A stretch of 33,145 nucleotides of DNA from CAYTEO01 sp964436825. GTDB taxonomy: Bacteria > Krumholzibacteriota > Krumholzibacteriia > LZORAL124-64-63. Positions 24,546-32,065 of the stretch are shown in pieces. Position numbers and translations under genes: made by a program. How positions within the stretch are numbered: the first letter of the stretch is position 1; each line of letters opens with the position of its first letter. The DNA is taken from NCBI GenBank assembly GCA_964436825.1, contig CAYTEO010000030.1, positions 1 to 33,145 on the forward strand, written 5' to 3'. The notes below the pieces were generated by a model. That model saw nothing but the letters and a program-made list of their open reading frames with translations. It was not told where the DNA came from and made no database searches.

Positions 24546-25809
24546 GAAGAAGCCAAGACAGCGACAGGCGGAGCTGGAGTTCACCCCGGCGCCCCCCCCG
24601 CCTCCGGCCGGCAAGCGGGCCAGCGGCGCCGCGTCGTCCCGCAAGGCGACCGCCCCGCGGAAGCCCTCCCGGCGGGGCGCGGCGGGCGCCGGCGGGGCGG
24701 GCTCCCGCCCCGGCAGCGGCAGCGGTATCACCGCCCTGCTGGAGAGGCTGACGGGCGAGGCGGAGACGGTCCGCAGCGCCATTCTCAAGGGGCGCAAGCC
24801 GACCCTGCGCTTCCCGGTCCGCTCGCTCCAGAACGTCCGCTACCAGCCCCAGGTGGGCTACTTCGAGCTGAAGGGCCGCCAGAAGGAGCGGACCCTGACG
24901 GTCAACACCGTCAAGACGTTCGCCCAGACGCTGAAGATGATCGCCCTGAGCAAGGAGCTGGTGGAGACCGACGACATCGCCACCAAGCGAGAGGCGTACT
25001 ACGTCAGCAAGAACTGGGCGGACGCCCGCTTCAAGGAGCAGCCCGAGTCCGACGCCGTCATGGAGGACGTCGAGGCCCTGTTCCGGGTCAACCGGGAGCA
25101 GCTGGGTTTCGTGCCGGAGGAGAAGGGGGGGGACGTGGCCGGCCGGCTGATCGTCGTCGACCACGACCGCGACACCGGCGAGGAGCTGCGGATCGACTGC
25201 ACCAAGTTCGGCAGCGGCGCCTACTCCATCCCCATCTCGGTGGAGCACCTGCGCTTCGAGACCGACGCCGAGTTCATCCTCTGCATCGAGACCGCCGGCA
25301 TGTTCCAGCGCCTGGTCAAGCACAACTACTGGAAGCAGGCCAACTGCATCCTGATCTCCCTGGGGGGCGTCCCCACGCGCGCCTGCCGGCGGTTCGTGCG
25401 GCGCCTCTCCGACGAGATGGACCTGCCGGTCTACGTCTTCGTCGACGGCGACCCCTACGGCTTCTCCAACATCTACCGGACCCTGAAGGTCGGCAGCGGT
25501 AACGCCGCCCACCTCAACCGGTTCTTCTGCGTCCCGCAGGCCCGTTTCCTGGGCATCACGCCCCAGGACATCATCGACTACGACCTGCCGACCCATCCCC
25601 TCAAAGAGGTCGACGTCAAGCGGGCCAAGGACGCCCTGAAGAACGATCCGTTCATCCTGCACCACAAGCCCTGGCAGCTGGCCCTGCACCAGATGATCAA
25701 GATGGGGGTGCGCGCCGAACAGCAGGCGCTGGCCAAGCACGGACTCAACTACGTCATGGAGGAGTATCTCCCCCGCAAGCTGGCGGACGTGGGAGCCTTC
25801 CTGCCATGA
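24538..25809 (+). CDS. top6A: DNA topoisomerase VI subunit A (Spo11-like)
   Basis: DNA-cleaving subunit, 423 residues. The catalytic tyrosine is Y154 in ATKREAYYVSKNW, matching the REx-Tyr-Tyr motif of Top6A/Spo11. The Toprim domain supplies E251 (IETAGM) and D303/D305 in VDGDPYGFSNIYRT for Mg binding. An N-terminal extension of about 60 residues, rich in Pro, Ala, Gly, Lys and Arg, looks disordered and basic and is not part of the archaeal core. The start is TTG at 24538, eight bases inside the end of the carboxypeptidase gene (TTGCCTGA overlap), with GGGAGA upstream. Two 8-base homopolymers, C8 at 24592-24599 and G8 at 25125-25132, lie in the coding sequence. Confidence 0.95.
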   Translation: MPEKKPRQRQAELEFTPAPPPPPAGKRASGAASSRKATAPRKPSRRGAAGAGGAGSRPGSGSGITALLERLTGEAETVRSAILKGRKPTLRFPVRSLQNVRYQPQVGYFELKGRQKERTLTVNTVKTFAQTLKMIALSKELVETDDIATKREAYYVSKNWADARFKEQPESDAVMEDVEALFRVNREQLGFVPEEKGGDVAGRLIVVDHDRDTGEELRIDCTKFGSGAYSIPISVEHLRFETDAEFILCIETAGMFQRLVKHNYWKQANCILISLGGVPTRACRRFVRRLSDEMDLPVYVFVDGDPYGFSNIYRTLKVGSGNAAHLNRFFCVPQARFLGITPQDIIDYDLPTHPLKEVDVKRAKDALKNDPFILHHKPWQLALHQMIKMGVRAEQQALAKHGLNYVMEEYLPRKLADVGAFLP

Positions 25810-25811
25810 CC

Positions 25812-25818
25812 GGAGGTG
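25812..25818 (+). promoter_or_regulatory. Shine-Dalgarno deciding the start of the M48 lipoprotein gene
   Basis: GGAGGTG lies 5 nt before ATG at 25824. A second in-frame ATG at 25806 overlaps the top6A stop as ATGA but has no comparable site, and the signal peptide begins properly at MRKT. Confidence 0.65.
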
Positions 25819-25823
25819 TGACG

Positions 25824-26654
25824 ATGCGCAAGACAATCCTGACGCTCGCCCTGTTCCTGCTGCTGCTCCCGGCCGGATTGCTGCTGACCGGCTGCGCCAC
25901 GACCGGCCCCCATGGCGAGAAGAGCCTGATCCTCATCGACGGCACGACCGAGGCCCGCATGGGCCTGGAGACGGACAAGGGCATCCGCAAACAGTACCCG
26001 GCCGTCACCGACACCGCCCTGATCGCCTACGTCCACGAGGTGGGGCAGCGACTGGCCGCCCACAGCCCGCGTTCCAACCTCCAGTACCGCTTCACCGTCC
26101 TGGAGAGCGACATCGTCAACGCCTTCGCGGCGCCGGGCGGTTACATCTACGTGACGACGGGGCTGCTGAAGGCAGCCGAGGACGAGGCCGAGCTGGCGGG
26201 CGTGCTGGCCCACGAGATCGGCCACGTCTGCGGCCGCCACGCCCTGCGCGCCGTCCAGAACATGCTCGGTGTCCAACTCGCCACGCGGCTGCTGCTGGGG
26301 GACACCGAGCAGGGCCTGTGGCACCAGGTCTCGAGCGTCGGCGCCTCGCTGTTCACCCTGAAGAACAGCCGCGACCACGAGCTGGAGGCCGACCAGTTCG
26401 GCCTGAGGATCAGTTACGAGGCCGGCTACGATCCCGAGGGACTGGTCCGTTTCCTGGAGCACCTGCGCCAGCTGTACGGCGACGGCGCCCACGGGATCGA
26501 AGGGTGGCTGAGCACCCACCCGGCCAACGACGACCGGATCGCCGCGGCCCGCGCCGAGCTGGCCGGCTTCGACCTGACGGGCCGCACCCTGCAGACGAAC
26601 CGGGAGCGCTTCCTGGAGGCGACGGCCTCGCTGCGCGGGTCCGGACAAGAATGA
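25824..26654 (+). CDS. M48 family metallopeptidase lipoprotein
   Basis: A 276-residue lipoprotein peptidase. The signal peptide ends in the lipobox LLTG-C24, so the mature protein is lipid-anchored, probably at the outer membrane. The M48 core has H130-E131-x2-H134 in VLAHEIGHVCGRHAL and the third ligand E186 with D190 in HELEADQFG. PGGYIYVTTGLL (104-115) and STHPANDDRIA are typical of the M48C group, which includes BepA and LoiP, proteases that clear misassembled outer-membrane proteins. That role is inference. It follows top6A closely and belongs to the same operon. Confidence 0.9.
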   Translation: MRKTILTLALFLLLLPAGLLLTGCATTGPHGEKSLILIDGTTEARMGLETDKGIRKQYPAVTDTALIAYVHEVGQRLAAHSPRSNLQYRFTVLESDIVNAFAAPGGYIYVTTGLLKAAEDEAELAGVLAHEIGHVCGRHALRAVQNMLGVQLATRLLLGDTEQGLWHQVSSVGASLFTLKNSRDHELEADQFGLRISYEAGYDPEGLVRFLEHLRQLYGDGAHGIEGWLSTHPANDDRIAAARAELAGFDLTGRTLQTNRERFLEATASLRGSGQE

Positions 26655-26679
26655 CCGAGGAACCGGCCTCCCTACATCC

Positions 26680-26707
26680 GGCCGCGGCGCGTTCTCGCGC
26701 CGCGGCC
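26680..26707 (+). repeat. Perfect 12-bp G/C hairpin between the M48 and NUDIX genes
   Basis: GGCCGCGGCGCG - TTCT - CGCGCCGCGGCC is a perfect inverted repeat with a 12-bp all-GC stem and a 4-nt loop. It lies in the 77-nt gap after the M48 stop and 11 nt before the Shine-Dalgarno of the NUDIX gene. There is no T-tract. It may be an mRNA processing or stability element, or an attenuator. Confidence 0.7.
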
Positions 26708-26718
26708 TCATCCCGACG

Positions 26719-26724
26719 AGAGGA
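26719..26724 (+). promoter_or_regulatory. Shine-Dalgarno deciding the GTG start of the NUDIX gene
   Basis: AGAGGA lies 7 nt before GTG at 26732. An in-frame ATG at 26651 overlaps the M48 stop, but using it would translate the GC hairpin as a low-complexity Ala/Arg/Ser stretch. Confidence 0.55.
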
Positions 26725-26731
26725 ACCCGAC

Positions 26732-27424
26732 GTGCGCTGCATCCTGGTCATCGAGCGCAAGCACCTGTTCCCCGATCTCAGTCCCCAGGGATTCCTCCCC
26801 CCCGACCGGGTCGACCTGGACGCCCTGCAGCGCCACCTCTTCTTCGCCGAACGCGACTACATGGAGCACAACAGCCACTTCAAACAGGTCATCCCCTACC
26901 TGGTCCTCCAGCGTGGCACCGGTGATGCGACCCGCGTCCTGGCCTACCAGCGGCGCACCAGGCACACGGAGCGCCGTCTGGGCGGGCTCTGGTCGGTGGG
27001 CTTCGGCGGCCACGTGGAACCCCTGGACCGCGATGCGCCCGAGGTGGCGAGGCACGGCCTGCTGCGGGCCAGTGCCCTGCGGGAGCTGGCGGAGGAGACC
27101 GGCCTGCAGGTCGCCCCGGAGCGGCTCGCACCGGCCGGGTTCATCAACTCGGACGCCGAGGAGGTCTCCAGCGTCCACTTCGGCGTCGTCTTCAGGATCG
27201 CCCTGGACGAGCTGCCCGGCAGCGACGACGAGCTGCTGGCCCGCGTCGCCGCGCAGTCGGAGCCGCACCAGGCGCGCTGGCTGCCGGCCGCCGCGCTGCC
27301 GGAAATGCTCGGCCCCGGCAGGGGCCCCGACGGCGGGACGTTCGAGGACTGGTCGCGGATCGCGGTAGAGGGGTTGTTCCAAGGCGCCGCGCCCGGGGCC
27401 ACAACACAAGCGGAGACGGCATGA
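26732..27424 (+). CDS. NUDIX hydrolase of the predicted-phosphoesterase type
   Basis: A 230-residue protein. The N-terminal half (CILVIERKHLFP, QGF, FKQVIPYLVLQR) precedes a NUDIX region with GGHVEPLD (92-99) and RELAEETG (117-124), the latter matching the REUxEExG metal-binding core. The spacing between E96 and R117 is 20 residues instead of the canonical seven, so the box is interrupted, as in the subgroup annotated as predicted phosphoesterases. The substrate is unknown, presumably a nucleoside diphosphate derivative. Its stop overlaps the start of the next glycosyltransferase gene by 4 nt (ATGA). Confidence 0.8.
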   Translation: MRCILVIERKHLFPDLSPQGFLPPDRVDLDALQRHLFFAERDYMEHNSHFKQVIPYLVLQRGTGDATRVLAYQRRTRHTERRLGGLWSVGFGGHVEPLDRDAPEVARHGLLRASALRELAEETGLQVAPERLAPAGFINSDAEEVSSVHFGVVFRIALDELPGSDDELLARVAAQSEPHQARWLPAAALPEMLGPGRGPDGGTFEDWSRIAVEGLFQGAAPGATTQAETA

Positions 27425-28605
27425 ACGAACGCGTCAGGATCTGCTACGTGATCAACACGTTCATGGTCGGCGGGGCCGAGACCGTCGCTCTCGACCTGGC
27501 CAGGGGACTCGACCCGCAGCGGTTCGACGTCACCGTGCTCGCTCCCCTCGCCCCCCGCGATAACAGCGGTTCGGACGAGATGGAGCGGCGGTTTCGGGCA
27601 GCAGGCGTGCGTACCGTCAAGCTCGGCATCAGGTCGTGGCGTCACCCGCTCTCCTGGTGGCGCCTGTACTCGTTCCTGCGCCGGGGTCGCTTCCACATCG
27701 TCCACGGGCACAACCGCTTCTCCGATGCCTGGGCTGTGCGCATCGGCAACCTGGCAGGCATCCCCCACCTCTTCTGGACGCGGCATCTCGTCTACCGGGA
27801 CATGACGCCGGCCCAGTGCCGACGCTATGCGCAGCTCTCCCGGAAGGCGGACCTCGTCCTGGCGGTCTCCGACGCCGTGCGCCAGAACTGCATCGAGGTC
27901 GAGGGGATCGCCCCCGAGAAGGTCCGGACCGTGGTCAACGGCATCGACACTGACCGCTTCGCGCCTGCCTCACCGGAGACCGTCGCCACCAAGCGTGCGG
28001 AGCTGGGACTTGCCGGGGACGAGTTCATGCTCCTGTACGTGGCCCGGATGAACGTCCAGAAGGCGCCCGAGGGTTTCGTCAAGCTGGTCTGGCTGCTGCG
28101 GGAACGGGGACTGCCCGTGCGCGGCTTCATGTGCGGCACGGGGCCGCTGGCCGACCGGATCCGGGACCTCGTCGCCGGCGGTCCCGGCGGCGTGACACTG
28201 CTCGGCGTTCGTGACGACATCCCCGCCCTGCTGGGGACGGCGGACCTGTTCGTCTCCACGTCGCGCAACGAGGGCCTGCCCCTGAATGTCATGGAGGCGA
28301 TGGCGGCGGGGGCCCCGTTCGCGGGACCGGACATCGCCCAGATCTCGTGCCTGCTGGAGGATTCACCCCTGCGCCGGGAATGCCTCTACGTACCCCCGCC
28401 CGATGCGGATCCCGTCCCCGACGGGACAGTGGCGAGCTGGGCCGACCATGTTGCGTCGCTTCTGGAGGACCCCGAACGCCGGCGGCGCATCGGCAACGAG
28501 GGCCGGCGGATCATCCAGGAGCGCTACTCCCTGGCCCGGATGATCCAGGAACACGAGCGGATCTACGCGGAGTTCCTCACCGAAGGCTCTCGTACAGCTC
28601 CGTGA
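27421..28605 (+). CDS. GT4-family glycosyltransferase, last gene of the topoisomerase VI operon
   Basis: A 394-residue GT-B glycosyltransferase. Marks are VINTFMVGGAETVALDLARGL (10-30), the acceptor-side loop; VVNGIDTDRF (171-180); VARMNVQKAPEG; and E284/E292 in EGLPLNVME. The ATG lies in an ATGA overlap with the NUDIX stop. Its 3' end overlaps by 29 nt the 3' end of the opposing glycosyltransferase gene. By type it fits the polysaccharide locus to its right, so the operon may run from topoisomerase VI into cell-surface genes by simple juxtaposition. Donor unknown. Confidence 0.88.
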   Translation: MNERVRICYVINTFMVGGAETVALDLARGLDPQRFDVTVLAPLAPRDNSGSDEMERRFRAAGVRTVKLGIRSWRHPLSWWRLYSFLRRGRFHIVHGHNRFSDAWAVRIGNLAGIPHLFWTRHLVYRDMTPAQCRRYAQLSRKADLVLAVSDAVRQNCIEVEGIAPEKVRTVVNGIDTDRFAPASPETVATKRAELGLAGDEFMLLYVARMNVQKAPEGFVKLVWLLRERGLPVRGFMCGTGPLADRIRDLVAGGPGGVTLLGVRDDIPALLGTADLFVSTSRNEGLPLNVMEAMAAGAPFAGPDIAQISCLLEDSPLRRECLYVPPPDADPVPDGTVASWADHVASLLEDPERRRRIGNEGRRIIQERYSLARMIQEHERIYAEFLTEGSRTAP

Positions 28606-29758
28606 TGTTCCGCGCGAACAGCTCCCACGTGAAATGCGAGAGGATGTGCTCGCGAATGGCCTGACGATCCCAGTCGCGGTGCAGGGCATCGACCAGCGCC
28701 TCGGTGAGCGCCTCCAGGTCGCCGGGCGGTACCAGGATGCCGCAGGTCGGTTCCTTGATGCTCTCGGGCAGGCCGTCCACCCTGCTGGCGATCACAGGCA
28801 AACCGCAGGCCATCGCCTCGATCGTCGCCACCGGCATCCCCTCCGAGAGCGTCGGCAGGCAGTAGATGTCCGACTGCTGGAGGTGCCTGACCATCTCCTC
28901 GTGGGGCAGCCGCCCCGCGAACGTCACCTTGTCAGCGATCCCCAGCTCCGCGGCCAGGCGCTCCAGCTGCTCCCGGGTCGGCCCGCCGCCGATGAACTCG
29001 AGCGACGCGCTCTCGCGCAGGTCCTCCGGCAGGCGGGCGAAGGCACGCAGCAGGAGCTGGTGGTTCTTGCGCGGCAGCAGCTGGGCCAGGGTCACGATGC
29101 GGTGGCCGAAGGTGGTCCGGGAGGGATCCGGCTTGAAGATGTCGACCTCGACGCCGTGGTAGATGACATGGGTATTCGGATGAGTCAGGCCGCAGGCCTC
29201 GGCGTTCCGCCTGGTGGAGTGGCAGTTGAACAGCAGGGCCGAGCTGCGCTGCAGCCAGCGGATCACGTAGTCGCGGTGGGGAAAGTTGGGCAGGTAGTAG
29301 TTGGCATCGTTGCCGATCCCCTGCACCACCACAGGGATGTCGTGCTCCAGCCCCGCCATGACGGCGCAGACGCCGTCGGGGGCCAGCCAGGGGGCATGGA
29401 TGACGTCAGGGCGATGTTCCCGGATGACCTCGGCCAGGTGCCCCCGGATCTGCCTGTACATCAGCAGCCCCTCGTAGCCCCAGAACAGCCTCTTGGGGCC
29501 CCATACCCAGCGTGGGTAGGTCACCGGGACGCCGCGCACCTCGTCCTCGGGCGGGACAGCAAGCCGCTCGCGCAGCCAGCGCCACGGACCGGTGACCGAC
29601 TTGAAGGCACGGGGGGGAGGTGTCAGGCCGATGGGGGTGACGGCCCGCACGTTGTGCTGCTCCCAGTCCCGCAGGGCCACCAATCCCCTGATGTTCCACG
29701 GCCCATGCAGCCAGTTGTAGGGTACCGGGAACATCTCGGCTATCCAGAGGACATTCAT
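28577..29758 (-). CDS. GT4-family glycosyltransferase
   Basis: A 393-residue GT-B glycosyltransferase. The N-terminal domain (MNVLWIAEMFPVPYNWLHGPW) and IPVVVQGIGNDANYYLPNFP are typical of polysaccharide-assembly GT4 enzymes; the donor domain has TLAQLLPRKNHQLLLRAF and E306/E314 in EGMPVATIEAMACG. The start at 29758 was chosen at the family-like N-terminus; an ATG at 29785 is possible because the ribosome-binding signal is weak. It lies 51 bp after gmd on the same strand and is probably co-transcribed. GDP-linked sugar donors are suggested only by the neighbouring gmd. Confidence 0.88.
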   Translation of the reverse strand: MNVLWIAEMFPVPYNWLHGPWNIRGLVALRDWEQHNVRAVTPIGLTPPPRAFKSVTGPWRWLRERLAVPPEDEVRGVPVTYPRWVWGPKRLFWGYEGLLMYRQIRGHLAEVIREHRPDVIHAPWLAPDGVCAVMAGLEHDIPVVVQGIGNDANYYLPNFPHRDYVIRWLQRSSALLFNCHSTRRNAEACGLTHPNTHVIYHGVEVDIFKPDPSRTTFGHRIVTLAQLLPRKNHQLLLRAFARLPEDLRESASLEFIGGGPTREQLERLAAELGIADKVTFAGRLPHEEMVRHLQQSDIYCLPTLSEGMPVATIEAMACGLPVIASRVDGLPESIKEPTCGILVPPGDLEALTEALVDALHRDWDRQAIREHILSHFTWELFARNITELYESLR

Positions 29759-29809
29759 GGGATCTCGCTTTCTCCCTGACGCCATCCACCGGGTCCTCGC
29801 GGCCGCGTC

Positions 29810-30787
29810 TCAGCGGCCACCGAGCCTCTCCAGATCGGCATCGACCATCAGCTTCACCAGCTCCGGGAAACTGACCTCGGGCTCCCACCCGAGTTCCCGC
29901 TTCGCCTTGCTGCAGTCGCCCAGCAACACCTCGACCTCGGCGGGCCGGTAGAACCGCGGATCGACCACGACGTGGTCCTGCCAGTCCAGCCCCACGTGGG
30001 AGAAGGCAATCTCGCAGAACTCGCGGACCGAATGGGTCTCACCGCTCGAGATGACGTAGTCCTGCGGGTCGTCCCGCTGCAGCATCATCCACATGGCGCG
30101 CACGTAGTCCTTGGCGTAACCCCAGTCCCGCTTGGCATCGAGATTGCCCAGGTGCAGCTTCTCCTGCAGGCCCAGCTTGATCCGGGCCACGCCGTGGGAG
30201 ATCTTCCTGGTCACGAACTCCAGCCCGCGCCGCGGCGACTCGTGGTTGAACAGGATCCCCGAGACCGCGAAGATGTCGTAGCTCTCCCGGTAGTTGACCG
30301 TGATGTAGTGCCCGTAGCACTTGGCCACGCCGTAGGGGCTGCGAGGATACAGCGGCGTCTCCTCCGTCTGGGGCGACTCCCGGACCTTCCCGAACATCTC
30401 GCTGGAAGAGGCCTGGTACATCTTGATGGAGCGGTCGACCACCCTGATGGCCTCCAGCACCCGGGTCACGCCCAGCGCGGTGACGTCGCCGGTGAGGATG
30501 GGCTGCTTCCACGACGTGGGCACGAAGGACTGTGCCGCCAGGTTGTAGATCTCCTGCGGCCTGGTCTCGGCGACCGCGTCGATGACGGAGGTCTGGTCCG
30601 TCAGGTCGGCCTGGACGAAATGGATGCGGTCCTTGATATGGTCGATGCGCTCCACCGTCTCGGTGCTGGTCCGGCGCACGATGCCGTACACCTCGTAGCC
30701 CTTCTCCAGGAGGAGTTCCGCCAGGTAGGAACCGTCCTGCCCGGTGATCCCGGTGATCATGGCGCGTGGACGAGACTGTTCGGCCAT
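29810..30787 (-). CDS. gmd: GDP-mannose 4,6-dehydratase
   Basis: Extended SDR enzyme of 325 residues that converts GDP-mannose to GDP-4-keto-6-deoxymannose, precursor of GDP-fucose, GDP-rhamnose or GDP-perosamine. The NADP-binding motif is GITGQDGSYLAELL (13-26); RRTST (38-42) is the family's NADP-binding segment; the catalytic set is S128-S129-E130 in SSSEMFG and Y152/K156 in SPYGVAKCYGHY. LFNHESPRRGLEFVTRKI and RDWGYAKDYVRAMWMML are signature segments. The ATG at 30787 has GGAAGG upstream. A downstream reductase or epimerase that would define the final sugar is not in this window. Confidence 0.95.
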   Translation of the reverse strand: MAEQSRPRAMITGITGQDGSYLAELLLEKGYEVYGIVRRTSTETVERIDHIKDRIHFVQADLTDQTSVIDAVAETRPQEIYNLAAQSFVPTSWKQPILTGDVTALGVTRVLEAIRVVDRSIKMYQASSSEMFGKVRESPQTEETPLYPRSPYGVAKCYGHYITVNYRESYDIFAVSGILFNHESPRRGLEFVTRKISHGVARIKLGLQEKLHLGNLDAKRDWGYAKDYVRAMWMMLQRDDPQDYVISSGETHSVREFCEIAFSHVGLDWQDHVVVDPRFYRPAEVEVLLGDCSKAKRELGWEPEVSFPELVKLMVDADLERLGGR

Positions 30788-31093
30788 GTCCTTCCACCTT
30801 CCTTTTGCCTTCTGCCTTCGCGAACTGTGTTGTCGATCCGCCGTACCTGTCCGCCTTCCCGCCGTAACGGCAGAACACTGCTCCGGCAATGATCAGGGCC
30901 ATCGCGATGGAATACAAGTCCCAGTGCTCGCGAGCCGCCCGGCCGACGGAATCATTCGGCTCCCGTCGGCAACACTGAAGAGGTAATCGACATGCTCCCT
31001 TGCGGATTGACTCCTACGGCGGCGGCCGCTACACTGCTTCCTTCGCGGCATACGGCAGCGTGGCCACCTCTCCCACAACACAGGATTATGCCC
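30788..31093. other. 306-bp intergenic region between divergent polysaccharide genes
   Basis: Contains the promoter of the epimerase gene (31007-31035). On the minus strand a TTG-initiated frame from 30917 reads a short hydrophobic stretch (YSIAMALIIAGAVF) and then runs out of frame into gmd; I do not call it a gene. A TACGGCGG direct repeat occurs twice just upstream of gmd. Nothing else was seen. Confidence 0.5.
31007..31035 (+). promoter_or_regulatory. Sigma-70-like promoter of the sugar epimerase gene
   Basis: TTGACT (31007-31012, five of six), a 17-nt spacer and TACACT (31030-31035, four of six) predict a start near 31042, about 50 nt before the ATG at 31094. This argues against the in-frame ATG at 30992, which would lie upstream of the promoter. 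Confidence 0.55.
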
Positions 31094-32065
31094 ATGGATC
31101 ACACCAGTCAGTACGATGGCAAGACAGTCCTGGTGACCGGAGCGGCCGGTTTCATCGGATCGCACCTGACGGACAAGCTCGTGGCGATCGGTGCTCGCGT
31201 GAGGGCCCTGGACGACCTCTCCGACGGTCGTCTCGACAACCTGTCCGCCAGCCTGGACGCCATCGAGTTCCACCAGGCCTCCCTGGACGACGCCCCCACC
31301 GTCCGCGAACTCGTCGCGGGGTGCGACACCGTCTTCCACCTGGCCGCCAACGCGTCCGTGCCCCGCTCGTCCGAGGACCCGGCCTACGACTTCCGCGCCA
31401 ACATGGTGGGCCTGTTCCACGTACTGGAGGCCGTCAGGCTGGAGGGACGGCCCCGGCTGGTCTTCTCTTCCTCGGCCGCCGTCTACGGCGAGCCCCGCAC
31501 CGAGGACGGGCGCATGCCCGAGAGTCACCCCTTCGCCCCCAAGTCCCCCTATGGCGGCACCAAGCTGGCGGGCGAGTTCCTGATCGACGCCTTCGCCCGC
31601 TGTTACGACCTAGACCACCGCCGCGTCCGCATCTTCAACACCTTCGGTCCCCGGCAGCGCAAGTACGTGATGTTCGACCTGCTGGAGAAACTCCGCCGCG
31701 ATCCGTCCCGGCTGGAGGTGATCGGGACCGGCAACCAGTACCGGGACTACAACTTCGTCGAGGACACCGTCGACGCCCTCCTGCTCGTCGGCGCCCATCC
31801 GGCCGCCAGGGGAAAGGTCTACAACATCGCCGGCGGCAGGCCGGTCAGCATCAGGGAACTCGTCGACCTGATCATCGTGACCCTCGGTATCCCACGCCCC
31901 GAGATCACCTACACCATGGAAAGCTGGCAGGGGGATGTGAACCGCATGATCGCCGACACGAGCCTGATCACGGAGGAACTGGGGTACCGCCCCGCAGTCG
32001 GCCTCGAGGAGGGCCTGCGCCGGCTCGTGGCCTGGCATCGGGAGGAGTTCTCACCGCCGTGGTGA
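31094..32065 (+). CDS. NAD-dependent sugar epimerase/dehydratase (extended SDR)
   Basis: A 323-residue extended SDR acting on nucleotide sugars, of the UDP-glucose 4-epimerase-like group. The Rossmann motif is GAAGFIG (16-22) with D40 at the end of strand two, favouring NAD. The active site is FSSSAAVYG (S125-S127), with Y153 and K157 in SPYGGTKLAGE. YRDYNFVEDTVDALLL and YNIAGGRPVSIREL follow. Either ATG 31088 or 31094 is possible; AGGA at 31082-31085 has the better spacing to 31094. Substrate not determinable. Its TGA abuts the TGA of the opposing sulfotransferase gene. Confidence 0.88.
   Translation: MDHTSQYDGKTVLVTGAAGFIGSHLTDKLVAIGARVRALDDLSDGRLDNLSASLDAIEFHQASLDDAPTVRELVAGCDTVFHLAANASVPRSSEDPAYDFRANMVGLFHVLEAVRLEGRPRLVFSSSAAVYGEPRTEDGRMPESHPFAPKSPYGGTKLAGEFLIDAFARCYDLDHRRVRIFNTFGPRQRKYVMFDLLEKLRRDPSRLEVIGTGNQYRDYNFVEDTVDALLLVGAHPAARGKVYNIAGGRPVSIRELVDLIIVTLGIPRPEITYTMESWQGDVNRMIADTSLITEELGYRPAVGLEEGLRRLVAWHREEFSPPW

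Noticed and set aside
30039..30917. Minus-strand frame beginning with a hydrophobic stretch (YSIAMALIIAGAVF)
   Set aside because: It needs a TTG start without a ribosome-binding site and continues out of frame through gmd. The short hydrophobic part could be a gene remnant, but nothing upstream supports it.
30992..31093. N-terminal extension of the sugar epimerase from ATG 30992
   Set aside because: The residues are low-complexity and a good promoter (31007-31035) lies inside the extension; the Rossmann motif is correctly placed from 31094.
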